A stretch of 64,000 bases of DNA. Origin: Pararhizobium gei (lineage in GTDB: Bacteria; Pseudomonadota; Alphaproteobacteria; Rhizobiales; Rhizobiaceae). The DNA lies in contig NZ_CP119409.1 of the NCBI RefSeq assembly GCF_029223885.1, forward strand, positions 3,496,501-3,560,500, written 5' to 3'. A model generated the notes under the pieces. That model worked only from the letters and a program-made list of their open reading frames with translations, ran no database searches and was not told the DNA's origin. Position 1 is the first letter of the stretch. The number at the start of each line of letters is the position of its first letter. Shown here one piece after another: positions 1 to 7,841 of the stretch. The translations under genes and the position numbers were made by a program.

Positions 1-97
1 CCTCCATCGAGAAAATGACCTCGCTGTTCGGCGTTATGCCTGCCAATTCCCGCAAGTCCCTTGGAATGGTAACCTGCCCCTTCGATGTCACACGCAT
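1..97 (-). CDS. AbrB/MazE-type antitoxin, N-terminal part (cut by window edge)
   Basis: The frame starts MRVTSKGQVTIPRDLRELAG and runs off the window edge after about 32 residues. This is the swapped-hairpin AbrB/SpoVT DNA-binding fold used by VapB- and MazE-type antitoxins, which bind their own promoter and neutralise a partner toxin. A good ribosome site (AGGAGA, six bases before the ATG) fixes the start. A palindrome lies directly upstream. The gene reads in the same direction as ruvC and follows it by 44 bp, where ruvA is the usual neighbour, so the module probably sits in the ruvCAB locus. The toxin gene should lie outside the window. The fold is clear; the subfamily (VapB or MazE) cannot be told from the part seen. 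Confidence 0.8.
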   Translation of the reverse strand, partial: MRVTSKGQVTIPRDLRELAGITPNSEVIFSME

Positions 98-111
98 AAC
101 TGTCTCCTTTA

Positions 112-130
112 GGTAAGAAATATCCTTACC
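112..130. promoter_or_regulatory. Palindrome upstream of the antitoxin gene, likely autoregulatory operator
   Basis: GGTAAG and CTTACC form a perfect 6-bp inverted repeat around a 7-base AT-rich centre. It lies 14 bp before the antitoxin start and just after the ruvC stop codon. AbrB-fold antitoxins usually repress their own operon from such a site; that role here is inferred from position. Confidence 0.5.
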
Positions 131-141
131 GTGAGAACAAG

Positions 142-663
142 TCAAGAACAAACTCCGGAGAGTGCGGCCATGCGGAGCTGCGCGGCACCGCGGTTATGGG
201 CGTGGCAGATCGCGATCGCCAGTGCGTCGGCAGCATCATTGCCTTTGAACTCCGCCTTTGGCATCAGGATTTTCAGCATCATGTGGATCTGCTGCTTTTC
301 TCCGTGCCCGACGCCGATGACGGACTTCTTAACAGCGTTCGGAGCATATTCCGCTACCCTCAAACCGGCTCTCGCCGGCACCAGCATCGCGATGCCGCGG
401 GCCTGGCCGAGCTTGAGGGTCGCAACCGCGTCCTTGTTGACGAAAGTTTGCTCTACGGCTGCCTCATCCGGCTTGTGCAGATGGATCACATCGACAAGTC
501 CGTCATGCAACTGGCAAAGCCGCGAGGCGAGATCCATGTCGCCGTCCGAGGTCACAGTTCCAGAGGCCACGAAACGCAGCGAATTTCCAAGCGTATCGAT
601 GACGCCCCAGCCTGTTCGGCGCAGGCCCGGGTCGATCCCAATGATGCGAATCGTGTTTTGCAT
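142..663 (-). CDS. ruvC: Holliday junction endonuclease RuvC
   Basis: RuvC cuts four-way DNA junctions in symmetric strands during recombinational repair, together with the RuvAB branch-migration motor. The 173-residue protein has the normal length and the full acidic active site: D11 (IGIDPG), E71 (AAVEQTF), D143 and D146 ([14 protein letters not shown]). This matches the E. coli set D7, E66, D138 and D141 with a small offset. The ATG start puts the first strand of the RNase-H-like fold at residues 5-12. The next gene in the same direction is an antitoxin gene instead of ruvA, so ruvAB, if still linked, must lie beyond the toxin gene. The identification is secure. Confidence 0.97.
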   Translation of the reverse strand: MQNTIRIIGIDPGLRRTGWGVIDTLGNSLRFVASGTVTSDGDMDLASRLCQLHDGLVDVIHLHKPDEAAVEQTFVNKDAVATLKLGQARGIAMLVPARAGLRVAEYAPNAVKKSVIGVGHGEKQQIHMMLKILMPKAEFKGNDAADALAIAICHAHNRGAAQLRMAALSGVCS

Positions 664-769
664 GGTTTGACCCTATTCGTCTTGCCGGAAAGCTGCCAGC
701 AAAATGTGAACAAAACAAAAACATCGGCTGAAATCGGGGCAACAAGCCATGATATTGCCACGCCTCTCT

Positions 770-808
770 TTGATTGACGAAATTCGATCTTACATGGATA
801 TCAATCAA
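770..808. promoter_or_regulatory. Inverted repeat in the divergent ruvC / monooxygenase intergenic region
   Basis: TTGATTGA (770-777) and TCAATCAA (801-808) are perfect 8-bp inverted copies separated by 23 bases, in the 169-bp gap between ruvC and the divergent flavin monooxygenase gene. The placement fits a shared operator or promoter region. No regulator can be assigned. Confidence 0.35.
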
Positions 809-832
809 TTCTGCTGATCGGAGATTTTCATC

Positions 833-1834
833 ATGGTTCCGTTTTCCATTCTCGATCTGTCACCGGTCACGCAAGGCTCGACCGTTTCGCAGGCCCTTCA
901 GAATTCCCGGCGTCTGGCGCAGGAAGCGGAGGCCGCGGGATACAAGCGGTTCTGGCTGGCCGAACATCACGGCATGAAAGGCATAGCCAGCGCTGCGACC
1001 GCAATCGTGATCTCGCATGTCGCCGCCGGCACGAAAACGATCCGCGTTGGCTCGGGCGGCATTATGCTGCCAAACCACTCGCCGCTTGTTATAGCCGAAC
1101 AGTTCGGAACGCTGGAGGCGCTGTATCCGGGCCGTATCGATCTTGGACTTGGCCGGGCGCCCGGCACGGATATGCGCACGGCAAGCGCGCTGCGCCGGAA
1201 CATGGAGGCCAGCGCCAATAATTTTCCGAATGACGTGGTAGAACTGCAGGCATTGCTCGGACCGGTCAGGGATGGGCAGGATCTGATCGCCATACCCGGG
1301 GCGGACAGCAACGTACCCCTCTGGCTGCTGGGTTCCAGCCATTTCAGCGCTCATTTGGCGGGCATGCTGGGCCTTCCCTTCGCCTTCGCCTCGCATTTCG
1401 CGCCGGACATGCTGCTCTCGGCACTGGAGATCTACCGGGAACGTTTCGAGCCGTCGCAATATCTTGACAAGCCCTACGCCATGGTCGGCATCATGGGCGT
1501 CGCGGCGGAAACCGATGCGAAGGCTGATCATCTTTTCACGTCGATGCAGCAATCCTTCGTAGCGCTGCGCCGCAATGCCCGTGGACAGTTCCCACCGCCA
1601 GTCGACAGCATGGACGGGCATTGGAGCGAGACCGAAAAAATCTTTGTTGACCACGCCATGAGCTATGCCGTCGTCGGCGGACCTGAGACCATAAGCAGGA
1701 AACTCGATGGCTTCATCGCGCAGACGCAAGCCGACGAGGTGATCGTGTCCATGCCGATCTTCGATATGGAAGCGCGGCTGAGATCGGTCCGCCTGTTTGC
1801 GGAGGCCCGACAGGAACTTTCGCAAGCCGCGTGA
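833..1834 (+). CDS. LLM-class (luciferase-like) flavin-dependent monooxygenase
   Basis: The 333-residue protein belongs to the bacterial luciferase-like TIM-barrel family that uses reduced FMN or F420. The recognisable stretches are the N-terminal [25 protein letters not shown] near residue 37, [13 protein letters not shown] near 73, and the flavin-site signature [14 protein letters not shown] near 98. This arrangement is typical of the MsnO8-like subgroup annotated as LLM-class oxidoreductase. The substrate cannot be told from sequence. It stands alone, divergent from ruvC and convergent with yebC, with which it shares a terminator. The family is certain; the physiological role is unknown. 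Confidence 0.92.
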   Translation: MVPFSILDLSPVTQGSTVSQALQNSRRLAQEAEAAGYKRFWLAEHHGMKGIASAATAIVISHVAAGTKTIRVGSGGIMLPNHSPLVIAEQFGTLEALYPGRIDLGLGRAPGTDMRTASALRRNMEASANNFPNDVVELQALLGPVRDGQDLIAIPGADSNVPLWLLGSSHFSAHLAGMLGLPFAFASHFAPDMLLSALEIYRERFEPSQYLDKPYAMVGIMGVAAETDAKADHLFTSMQQSFVALRRNARGQFPPPVDSMDGHWSETEKIFVDHAMSYAVVGGPETISRKLDGFIAQTQADEVIVSMPIFDMEARLRSVRLFAEARQELSQAA

Positions 1835-1855
1835 TTGAAATAATCCGGGGAAAAC

Positions 1856-1893
1856 AAAAAACGGCCGCAGGCACACGCCAGCGGCCGTTTTCG
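1856..1893. terminator. Bidirectional intrinsic terminator between monooxygenase gene and yebC
   Basis: A perfect 11-bp stem (AAAACGGCCGC at 1858-1868, GCGGCCGTTTT at 1881-1891) with a 12-base loop has A/T runs on both sides. It sits between two convergent genes and can serve both strands. Confidence 0.85.
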
Positions 1894-1909
1894 TTTGGTC
1901 AAGGTGAGA

Positions 1910-2656
1910 TCAGGCCGAGAGTTTCGCCATGATTTCGTCGGAGACTTCGAAATTCGTATAGACGTTCTGCACGTCGTCGTCGTCCTCCAGCGTGTCGATG
2001 AGCTTCATCAGCGACTGGGCGCGCTCTTCGTCGACCGGGACCGTGTTCTGCGGCTTCCAGATGGCCTTGACGGTCTCGGCTTCGCCAAGCGTTGCCTCAA
2101 GCGCCTTCGACACCTCGCCAATATCCTCGAAACCGCAGATGATGTAGTGGCCGTCCTCGTCCGTCGTCACATCCTCCGCACCGGCGTCGATGGCCGCCTC
2201 CATCACCTTGTCGGCGCTGCCGGCGGACAGCTTGTAGGAAATTTCCCCGACGCGGTCGAAGGAGAAGGACACAGATCCGGTTTCGCCAAGCGCGCCGCCG
2301 GCCTTGGTGAAGGTCGAGCGGACATTGGAGGCGGTGCGGTTGCGGTTGTCGGTCAGCGCTTCGACGATGACGGCGACACCACCTGGGCCATAGCCTTCAT
2401 AGCGGACTTCCTCGTAGTTTTCGCCATCGGCACCCGAGCCTTTCTTGATGGCGCGCTCGATATTGTCCTTCGGCATCGACTGGGCCTTGGCGTTCTGGAT
2501 CGCCAGACGCAGGCGGGCGTTCATGGTGGGATCGGGCAGACCACCCTTGACCGCAACGGTGATTTCGCGCGCAAGCTTGGAGAACATTTTCGACCGCACC
2601 GCGTCCTGCCGGCCCTTGCGGTGCATGATGTTTTTGAACTGTGAATGGCCGGCCAT
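1910..2656 (-). CDS. yebC: YebC/PmpR family translation and transcription factor
   Basis: The 248-residue protein starts [19 protein letters not shown], the hallmark N-terminus of the YebC family. [19 protein letters not shown], the [20 protein letters not shown] core and [13 protein letters not shown] follow in the expected order. The family was long described as DNA-binding regulators; more recent work links YebC proteins to ribosomes and relief of stalling. Which role applies here is not visible. Length is standard. In alphaproteobacteria yebC commonly lies near ruvC, as here, with the monooxygenase gene in between. A convergent terminator marks its 3' end. Confidence 0.96.
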   Translation of the reverse strand: MAGHSQFKNIMHRKGRQDAVRSKMFSKLAREITVAVKGGLPDPTMNARLRLAIQNAKAQSMPKDNIERAIKKGSGADGENYEEVRYEGYGPGGVAVIVEALTDNRNRTASNVRSTFTKAGGALGETGSVSFSFDRVGEISYKLSAGSADKVMEAAIDAGAEDVTTDEDGHYIICGFEDIGEVSKALEATLGEAETVKAIWKPQNTVPVDEERAQSLMKLIDTLEDDDDVQNVYTNFEVSDEIMAKLSA

Positions 2657-2743
2657 GGCGCCCTCTTCGCATATGTATAATGTTAGGATTGGGGCGCCTT
2701 ATAGTTTCATTGGCGGCGTGCGTCCAGAAGGCGGGACGGTTTT

Positions 2744-3226
2744 TCAGTCGGCGCTGATCCGCTTGCGGCTGAGGAAGAAGGAGTGCCCGTCGGCACGGTT
2801 GCAGGAGAGCCCCGTTCGACCCGACAGACAGGAGAACGGTCCGGCCGTCCAGGTCTCGCCGTAGTCCAACACGGGGCCGGACGCACAGCAGCCCTGGTCG
2901 CCCACATCCTTCAGAAGCATGGCCGGCCCATGCGCGGCCAATGTCGCCCGGATATATCGCGGCTCCACCCGATCGCAGGACAATTCAGGGCCGCCATCGG
3001 CGGGCTGGTAATGCGCGACGCCACCCCGCGGCGTGTAGACACATCCGATATTGCCGGAGGGCAGAACAAACTCCCGCTGCCGACCGTAACTTTTTGTCGC
3101 GGTCTCCGGCACGGTGGTCACCTTCCCGCCGTCCGCTGTGGGTGTGCGCGGCGGAGGGGCGCCATCGGCCACAGCTGAGGATGCCGCGGAAAGGAACGCG
3201 ATCAGGGCGGCCGCAAAAAACTTCAT
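2744..3226 (-). CDS. Secreted cysteine-rich protein, DUF6636-like
   Basis: The protein (160 residues) begins with a clear Sec signal peptide, MKFFAAALIAFLSAASSAVA, followed by a proline-rich stretch. The mature part has a VLPSGNIGCVY motif and ends GRTGLSCNRADGHSFFLSR, the pattern of the DUF6636 family. The paired cysteines (GNIGC, ELSC, QGCC, PFSC, LSC) suggest disulfides in the periplasm. No function is established for the family. It lies just upstream of yebC in the same direction and behind another exported protein gene. The family assignment comes from motif recognition only. Confidence 0.75.
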   Translation of the reverse strand: MKFFAAALIAFLSAASSAVADGAPPPRTPTADGGKVTTVPETATKSYGRQREFVLPSGNIGCVYTPRGGVAHYQPADGGPELSCDRVEPRYIRATLAAHGPAMLLKDVGDQGCCASGPVLDYGETWTAGPFSCLSGRTGLSCNRADGHSFFLSRKRISAD

Positions 3227-3242
3227 GACATCAATCCCGGGG

Positions 3243-4079
3243 TCAGACTCCCTGGAGAATATAAATGAGCGGCTTCTTTGGCAAGGAACGCAACGAGACC
3301 GTTACACTTGCCCCGGACGCGAAACTCCTGTCGAAGCGGTCATCGAACATTTGCAGGAAGTTCGTGACCGGCGGGCCGCGGCGATGCATGGGCAGAATCA
3401 GCGCCGACCGCAGCCGCGTCACGACGCGGCTCATGCTCTCGGCGCCCATGGTCAGGCCGCCATCGACAGGAACCATCACCACGTCAAGCCGTCCGATCTC
3501 GGCATAGTCAGTATCATCCAGTTCGTGATGCAGATGGCCGAGATGCCCGATGCACAACCCCGCCGCTTCGATGATGAAGATGGAATTGCCATCCGGCTCC
3601 ATAGCCCCACCAAACGATCGGATATCGGTCGTGACATTGCGGATATAGGCATCCCCGACCGTCACATCATGGTCGGCCGGCTTGCCGTCGTCGCCCCATC
3701 CGTGCAGAACGTGCTTGATCCCCGGATCGGGCGTCAGCGTGTAGTGGCTGGAATGGGCCTTGTTCATGGTGACCACATCAGGCGTCTTCGGTGGCGCATA
3801 CCATCCGCTGAAATCCGTCGCGATCGACACGCCGCCGGGTGTCTCGATCAGGAAGGTCGAATGGCCGACATAGCTGATCGTCACCTCGTCCTTTGCGCTT
3901 GCCTGCGTATTCACCGCGACATCAGGTTTGAAGCTTGCAAATGTGACATTGGGAAGCGACTGCGCGATCGCCTGGCATTGGCTGACAGCCGTTGCTTCCT
4001 GCGCGTGGGCCGGCAATGGCGCCAGAAAATACGAGAGCGCCATCAGGGCAAATGCGATCTGCAAGATCCGCGACATCAT
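3243..4079 (-). CDS. Exported metallo-beta-lactamase-fold hydrolase with degenerate metal motif
   Basis: I start at the ATG pair at 4079/4076, behind an AGAGGTG ribosome site and directly before a signal peptide (SRILQIAFALMALSYFLAPLPAHAQ). The mature protein shows the UlaG-like fold: YVGHSTFLIETPGG, GNSIFIIEAAGLCIGHLGHLHH, VMVPVDGG and LPMHRRG. The central HxHxDH metal motif is replaced by MNKAHSSHYT, keeping only two of its ligands, while later histidines remain. Family members normally bind two metals and hydrolyse varied substrates. Either this group uses an altered site or it has lost hydrolysis. The substrate is unknown. Confidence 0.82.
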   Translation of the reverse strand: MMSRILQIAFALMALSYFLAPLPAHAQEATAVSQCQAIAQSLPNVTFASFKPDVAVNTQASAKDEVTISYVGHSTFLIETPGGVSIATDFSGWYAPPKTPDVVTMNKAHSSHYTLTPDPGIKHVLHGWGDDGKPADHDVTVGDAYIRNVTTDIRSFGGAMEPDGNSIFIIEAAGLCIGHLGHLHHELDDTDYAEIGRLDVVMVPVDGGLTMGAESMSRVVTRLRSALILPMHRRGPPVTNFLQMFDDRFDRSFASGASVTVSLRSLPKKPLIYILQGV

Positions 4080-4204
4080 GCACCTCTGAGCCAAGGTTGG
4101 CATGGTGAGCGAGAATAGGCAGGATACCCGCAAGGTCCAGCGCAGATTGACGGGCGCCGCTCACAATCGCGTCATTGCAAAGAGGCACGCCCTCTTGCTC
4201 GCAC

Positions 4205-5029
4205 CTATGCCCAGAAAGCCGGAATTGTTTCCGCCAGGCGTGGCCCGATCCGCAGCGGCGCAATGTTTTCGGCAAGACCCGTCCTGTCGGAAATATCGAC
4301 GCCGACGCCACAGATCGTTGCCGGACCCGAGGCCGCCTCGAAGCGGCCCTTCGGCATTTTGGAAATGAACCGGTTGAGCGGCTCCTCCTTCTCCATGCCG
4401 AGCGAACTGTCATAGTCCCCGCACATTCCCGCATCCGACATATAGGCCGTGCCGCCATTGAGGATCTGGTGATCAGCCGTCGGCACATGGGTATGGGTGC
4501 CGACGACGAAACTGGCGCGGCCATCGACGAAATGCCCGAAACATTGCTTTTCGCTGGTCGCCTCCGCATGAAAATCGAACACGATCGCATCCGCCTGCTC
4601 TTTCAAGGGGCAGGCATCGAGAATGGCCTCCGCCGCCTTGAAGGGATCGTCCAGCTCCGGATGCATGAAGACGCGTCCCATGACGTTGGATACCAGAACA
4701 CGCGCGCCGTTGCGGGCGAAATAGAGGTTGGATCCCCGCCCCGGCGTTCCCGCCGGGTAATTGGCCGGACGCAGGAACTGGTCATGCCGCTCGCAGAAGG
4801 TAACGGCCTCTTTCTGGTCCCAGACATGGTTGCCGGTCGTTACGACATCGGCACCGGCATTGATGGTTTCGAGAAAGATATCCTCGGTGATGCCGAAGCC
4901 GCCCGCGGCATTCTCCCCGTTGACGATCACGAAATCGAGCTTGAGGTCGCTGATCAGTCCGGGCAACCGGTTCCAGACCGCCGTTCGGCCGGTCTTGCCG
5001 ACCATATCACCCAGAAACAGAAGTCTCAT
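4205..5029 (-). CDS. YmdB-type (TIGR00282) metallophosphoesterase
   Basis: The protein carries the calcineurin-like motifs in order: LFLGDMVGKTGR at the N-terminus, VNGENAAGGFG, TGNHVWDQKE, FDFHAEATSEK and VVGTHTHVPTAD. This is the TIGR00282 family, whose Bacillus member YmdB is a cyclic-nucleotide phosphodiesterase. I place the start at the ATG at 5029, two bases past the stop of the upstream fau gene. An in-frame TTG three codons earlier would overlap fau. The tight spacing indicates one transcript with fau, an arrangement usual in rhizobia. The actual nucleotide substrate is inferred only from the family. Confidence 0.93.
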   Translation of the reverse strand: MRLLFLGDMVGKTGRTAVWNRLPGLISDLKLDFVIVNGENAAGGFGITEDIFLETINAGADVVTTGNHVWDQKEAVTFCERHDQFLRPANYPAGTPGRGSNLYFARNGARVLVSNVMGRVFMHPELDDPFKAAEAILDACPLKEQADAIVFDFHAEATSEKQCFGHFVDGRASFVVGTHTHVPTADHQILNGGTAYMSDAGMCGDYDSSLGMEKEEPLNRFISKMPKGRFEAASGPATICGVGVDISDRTGLAENIAPLRIGPRLAETIPAFWA

Positions 5030-5031
5030 CT

Positions 5032-5616
5032 TTACCAATTCCCATTCAAGACCCGAAGCCCGCTTTCCGTCAGCACGGCGTCCAGCGCAACGTCATGCGG
5101 CTCGGCAGGCACTGATGCCACTTCCTGGCAGTCGAATGCAATGCCGATCAGTCGCGGCTGGCGGCCTTTTCGGTGCAAAAGGTCGATGGCGCGATCATAA
5201 TAGCCGGCGCCGTAACCGATCCTGTGGCCGGTTCGGTCGAAGGCCGCCAGCGGCACGAGCATGATGTCGGGATCGACGACCGGAGCATCGTCCCCCGGGC
5301 CCGTCGTACCGAAGCCGGTATCGACAAGAGGAGCGCCGGGCACAAGTTCGCGAAACACGATCGTGGTTTTGTCAAGAATGGCAGGCACGCAGAGACGGGC
5401 ACCACGCGCGCCAAGCTGTTCCATCAACGGACGGATATCGACCTCGGAGCGGATCGGCGAAAAACCGGAAACGATCTGCCCCGGCTCGATCTCTATCGCA
5501 TTGCCGCCGAATTCTCGCATCTTCAGGCTCGCCGCAGCCCGTGCCTCGGACGCCATCGCATCACGCAGGACCAGCCGTTCTGTGCGGAGTCCCGCCTTAA
5601 GTGTTCTCGATGTCAT
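5032..5616 (-). CDS. fau: 5-formyltetrahydrofolate cyclo-ligase
   Basis: The enzyme converts 5-formyl-tetrahydrofolate to 5,10-methenyl-tetrahydrofolate with ATP, returning a storage folate to one-carbon metabolism. The substrate and nucleotide motif RIGYGAGYYDRAIDLL lies in the C-terminal half, and VPLAAFDRTGHRIG precedes it. The ATG at 5616 is preferred because AGAGGAAA precedes it at proper distance; an upstream start would add seven residues without a site. In many bacteria this gene follows 6S RNA. Here the 6S gene lies on the same strand about 1.3 kb upstream, separated by a DUF1127-like/LysR pair. Confidence 0.94.
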   Translation of the reverse strand: MTSRTLKAGLRTERLVLRDAMASEARAAASLKMREFGGNAIEIEPGQIVSGFSPIRSEVDIRPLMEQLGARGARLCVPAILDKTTIVFRELVPGAPLVDTGFGTTGPGDDAPVVDPDIMLVPLAAFDRTGHRIGYGAGYYDRAIDLLHRKGRQPRLIGIAFDCQEVASVPAEPHDVALDAVLTESGLRVLNGNW

Positions 5617-5736
5617 GCGATTTCCTCTGCCTGTCATCCTCTTCCTATTCCAATAAGTCTGAAAAAGGAAAGTCGAGCACGATAAGGAAGACCCAGCCTG
5701 AGAAGCGATAGCTTGAGCAGGAAAGGAAGATTGATT

Positions 5737-5955
5737 TCATAACATCCAAAATCTGTCCCGATTGCGTTCGAAGCAATGGACCGGCTCAGATCGAGCATCA
5801 ATCCCGATATCGTCAATAAGATGCACATTTTTGCGCAGACGCAGGTTCCTGAGATCGCGTGCAACGAGCCGCCGCAAGCGCCGCTCCTCAGCCCAAGACA
5901 GCATTCGCTTCAGATATAAAGCGGGAAACGTGGCGATCGATCTTTTGTGTTGCAT
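5737..5955 (-). CDS. Small basic DUF1127-like protein
   Basis: The 72-residue frame contains an arginine-rich helix followed by LIDDIGIDARSE, which resembles the DUF1127 signature (basic amphipathic helix, then DIGL/I and an acidic tail). DUF1127 proteins are common small proteins in rhizobia, linked in some species to phosphate or carbon metabolism and RNA turnover. The gene is divergent from a LysR regulator gene, an arrangement I have seen often for this family. No good ribosome site precedes the ATG at 5955, and an internal ATG at 5904 is possible. It could also be a chance frame. Confidence 0.45.
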   Translation of the reverse strand: MQHKRSIATFPALYLKRMLSWAEERRLRRLVARDLRNLRLRKNVHLIDDIGIDARSEPVHCFERNRDRFWML

Positions 5956-5994
5956 GGTCGGATCCGACAGGAGGTCGCCGAGTGTCGGTCAAAG

Positions 5995-6006
5995 ATTGAC
6001 ATCAAT
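5995..6006. promoter_or_regulatory. Palindromic LysR-type box between the DUF1127-like gene and the LysR gene
   Basis: ATTGACATCAAT is a 5-2-5 palindrome (ATTGA, CA, TCAAT) that ends 16 bp before the LysR start, inside the 67-bp divergent gap. LysR regulators usually bind AT-rich interrupted palindromes in exactly such gaps. Its role is inferred from position. Confidence 0.45.
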
Positions 6007-6022
6007 CCAACGAATTGAAACA

Positions 6023-6928
6023 ATGGCTGTCATTCGAAAATCTGATGACAAAATGACCGCACCTCTCGATAGCGACCTTCTGCGAACGTTTATCGCCGTT
6101 GCCGACCATGGCAATTTCACCAGGGCCGGCGAAACCGTGGGGCGAACTCAATCGGCCGTCAGCATGCAGATCCGCAAACTAGAGGATCTTCTCGGCGAGC
6201 ATTTGTTTGATCGGGGATCGCGCGGCGTCAGTATGACGCGCCACGGATTGCGCCTCATCGACAACGCCCGCCGGATTGTCGCCTTGCTGGACGACACGGC
6301 AGTCACTATCCGCCAGCCTGCGCTGGACGGTGCAATCAGAATCGGCATTTCGGAGGAATATATGGGTTCGGCCCTGCCAAAGGCGCTGGGAGCCTTCGTG
6401 ACGGTTCATCCGGGCGTGGAAGTCAGCGTGCTGCAAGGCGTCTCCGTGTCCAATCTGGCAGCGCTGGAAGCTGGCGAGATCGACATCGCGGTTGTCTTCG
6501 AACCTGGAGGACCGACGACCAGTGAGGTGTTGACGGTGGACCCCACCGTCTGGGTCACGTCGGACCAACACCGGGTGCATGAGCGCTTCCCGGTTCCGAT
6601 CGCCACCTACACCTATCTGAAGGGCGGCTGGTGCGATGCGCTGGCATTGAAGGTTCTGGAACGTCGCGGAATTCAAAGCCGGATTGCCTATAGCAGCCTG
6701 ACCAGCAACGGGCTGAGCGCCGCAGTGAGTTCAGGTCTTGCGATTGCTCCGATGACGCGCAGCAACATTCCGGCGGGTTGCCGCGAACTGACGGCTGCGG
6801 ATGGATATGATATTATCGATTTCTCGAATGTGGTTCTGAAAACAAGGCTGGGGCGCAGGAACGGGCGCATCGTCGAAGCAATGTCAAATGCGATCAGAGA
6901 TGCATTTCGCACGCCGATCGCGCCATAG
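6023..6928 (+). CDS. LysR-family transcriptional regulator
   Basis: I choose the ATG at 6023 (MAVIRKSDDKMTAPLDSDLL), giving 301 residues, the normal LysR size; a frame open further upstream overlaps the divergent gene. The N-terminal winged helix-turn-helix is clear: LRTFIAVADHGNFTRAGETV, then RTQSAVSMQIRKLEDLLG and LFDRGSRGVSMTRHG. The rest is the periplasmic-binding-like effector domain, with GAIRIGISEEYMGSALPKAL at about residue 96. The effector is unknown. It probably controls itself and the divergent small gene. The pair lies between fau and 6S RNA, which are usually adjacent, so it was probably inserted there. Confidence 0.93.
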   Translation: MAVIRKSDDKMTAPLDSDLLRTFIAVADHGNFTRAGETVGRTQSAVSMQIRKLEDLLGEHLFDRGSRGVSMTRHGLRLIDNARRIVALLDDTAVTIRQPALDGAIRIGISEEYMGSALPKALGAFVTVHPGVEVSVLQGVSVSNLAALEAGEIDIAVVFEPGGPTTSEVLTVDPTVWVTSDQHRVHERFPVPIATYTYLKGGWCDALALKVLERRGIQSRIAYSSLTSNGLSAAVSSGLAIAPMTRSNIPAGCRELTAADGYDIIDFSNVVLKTRLGRRNGRIVEAMSNAIRDAFRTPIAP

Positions 6929-6945
6929 GTCCGAAGAATACGAAG

Positions 6946-7106
6946 GTGCGATCCACGCAACCGATGGATTTTTTACGATCCTGGGTGCCTACAAACGTAG
7001 GTGGGCGCCATATGTCCAGGCCCACGAGCCTGGCCAGGGACAGCTCCCGTTGGATCGAGTATGGCCCCAGGGATTGTGGTTCCTGTCGGGAAGCGCAGAC
7101 CGCATG
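6946..7106 (-). ncRNA. ssrS: 6S RNA
   Basis: 6S RNA binds the housekeeping RNA polymerase as a mimic of an open promoter. The evidence is structural. The ends pair in a 12-bp stem with three G-U pairs (UGCGGUCUGCGC at 7105-7094 with GCGUGGAUCGCA at 6958-6947). An inner stem pairs UGGGGCCAUA with UAUGGCGCCCA (7069-7060 with 7012-7002). Local sequence resembles E. coli 6S: UCCCUGGGGCCAUA against UCCCCUGAGCCGAUA, and AUAUGGCGCCCA against AUGUGGCGCUCC. A CTATAT -10 element at 7117-7112 ends seven bases before the 5' end. The length, about 160 nt, and the position directly behind zapA match other alphaproteobacteria. Confidence 0.9.
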
Positions 7107-7162
7107 AACAATATAGAGTGCGTCGGCGACTTGCGCCAGTGGCTGCGTCAAACTTCTGACAT

Positions 7163-7540
7163 TCAGTTGGCCGTAGGGGCCGGCTTGCCGCCGAGTTTGG
7201 TGGCGATGGCCTGTATCTGGTTGGTCACGTCGGAAATCACCGAGACGAGGGCTTCCTCATTTTTCTGCTGATCGGCTGCACTGGAATCCCGGCTCTGCCT
7301 GAGAGTGTCGGCTTCCGTCTGCAGGCTTGTCAGTTTGCGGTTCACCTCGCTCAGCTCGTCCATGACCATGATGCCGGCCATCACGGTGAGGCGCAGATCG
7401 CCGATTTCGCCGAACTGGGATTTCAGATGGCTGACATACTGGTCGAAGCGGCTGGCGAGATCCGTCAGATGACCCTGCTGCCCTTCCTCGCAGGCCATGC
7501 GATAGGCCTTGCCGTCGATGTTTACCGTTACCTGCGCCAT
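7163..7540 (-). CDS. zapA: Cell division protein ZapA
   Basis: ZapA binds FtsZ and bundles its filaments at the division site. The 125-residue product begins MAQVTVNIDGKAYRMACEEG, the typical ZapA start, with an N-terminal globular domain (SRFDQYVSHLKSQFGEIGDLRL) and a long C-terminal coiled coil (LSEVNRKLTSLQTEADTLRQ). An AGGTGA ribosome site five bases before the ATG at 7540 supports that start over one six codons earlier. The downstream tail is longer than in enterobacterial ZapA, as is common in rhizobia. It follows a DUF4164 gene and precedes 6S RNA on the same strand. Confidence 0.93.
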   Translation of the reverse strand: MAQVTVNIDGKAYRMACEEGQQGHLTDLASRFDQYVSHLKSQFGEIGDLRLTVMAGIMVMDELSEVNRKLTSLQTEADTLRQSRDSSAADQQKNEEALVSVISDVTNQIQAIATKLGGKPAPTAN

Positions 7541-7568
7541 AGCGTCACCTGCCCGCAAGCGAACCGTT

Positions 7569-7841
7569 TCAGCGGTCCAGCACTGCCCTTATCGTTTCCA
7601 TCGCCGTGACCAGACGGCGCGAGACTTCCCGGTTGACCTCCTCCAGGCGGTTGGCCCGGAACTGCGACTGGTCGAGTTCCTGCGCCAGACGGGAGCGGTC
7701 GGTGTTGATCTTGCGAACCTCGCCCTCGATCTCGCTGCGGTCACGCTCCCGGTCGAACCGCCCGTCGATGGCATTATCAAGGCTGCCAACCGCGTTGCGC
7801 AGCTCTTCCAGTGCTTCCCTGACTGTCTTACCCGCCGCCAT
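7569..7841 (-). CDS. DUF4164 coiled-coil protein
   Basis: This 90-residue protein is almost wholly alpha-helical and heptad-like (VREALEELRNAVGSLDNAID, then SRLAQELDQSQFRANRLEEV). It matches the DUF4164 family of small coiled-coil proteins found beside zapA in Hyphomicrobiales. The gene ends 28 bp before the zapA start, so the two are likely co-transcribed. The association suggests a division or ZapA-related role, but no function is established. It is divergent from tkt. Confidence 0.85.
   Translation of the reverse strand: MAAGKTVREALEELRNAVGSLDNAIDGRFDRERDRSEIEGEVRKINTDRSRLAQELDQSQFRANRLEEVNREVSRRLVTAMETIRAVLDR

Noticed and set aside
5634-5864. 76-codon frame overlapping the DUF1127-like gene in another frame
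   Set aside because: The hydrophobic, cysteine-bearing product matches nothing, and the alternative frame shows a family-like pattern.
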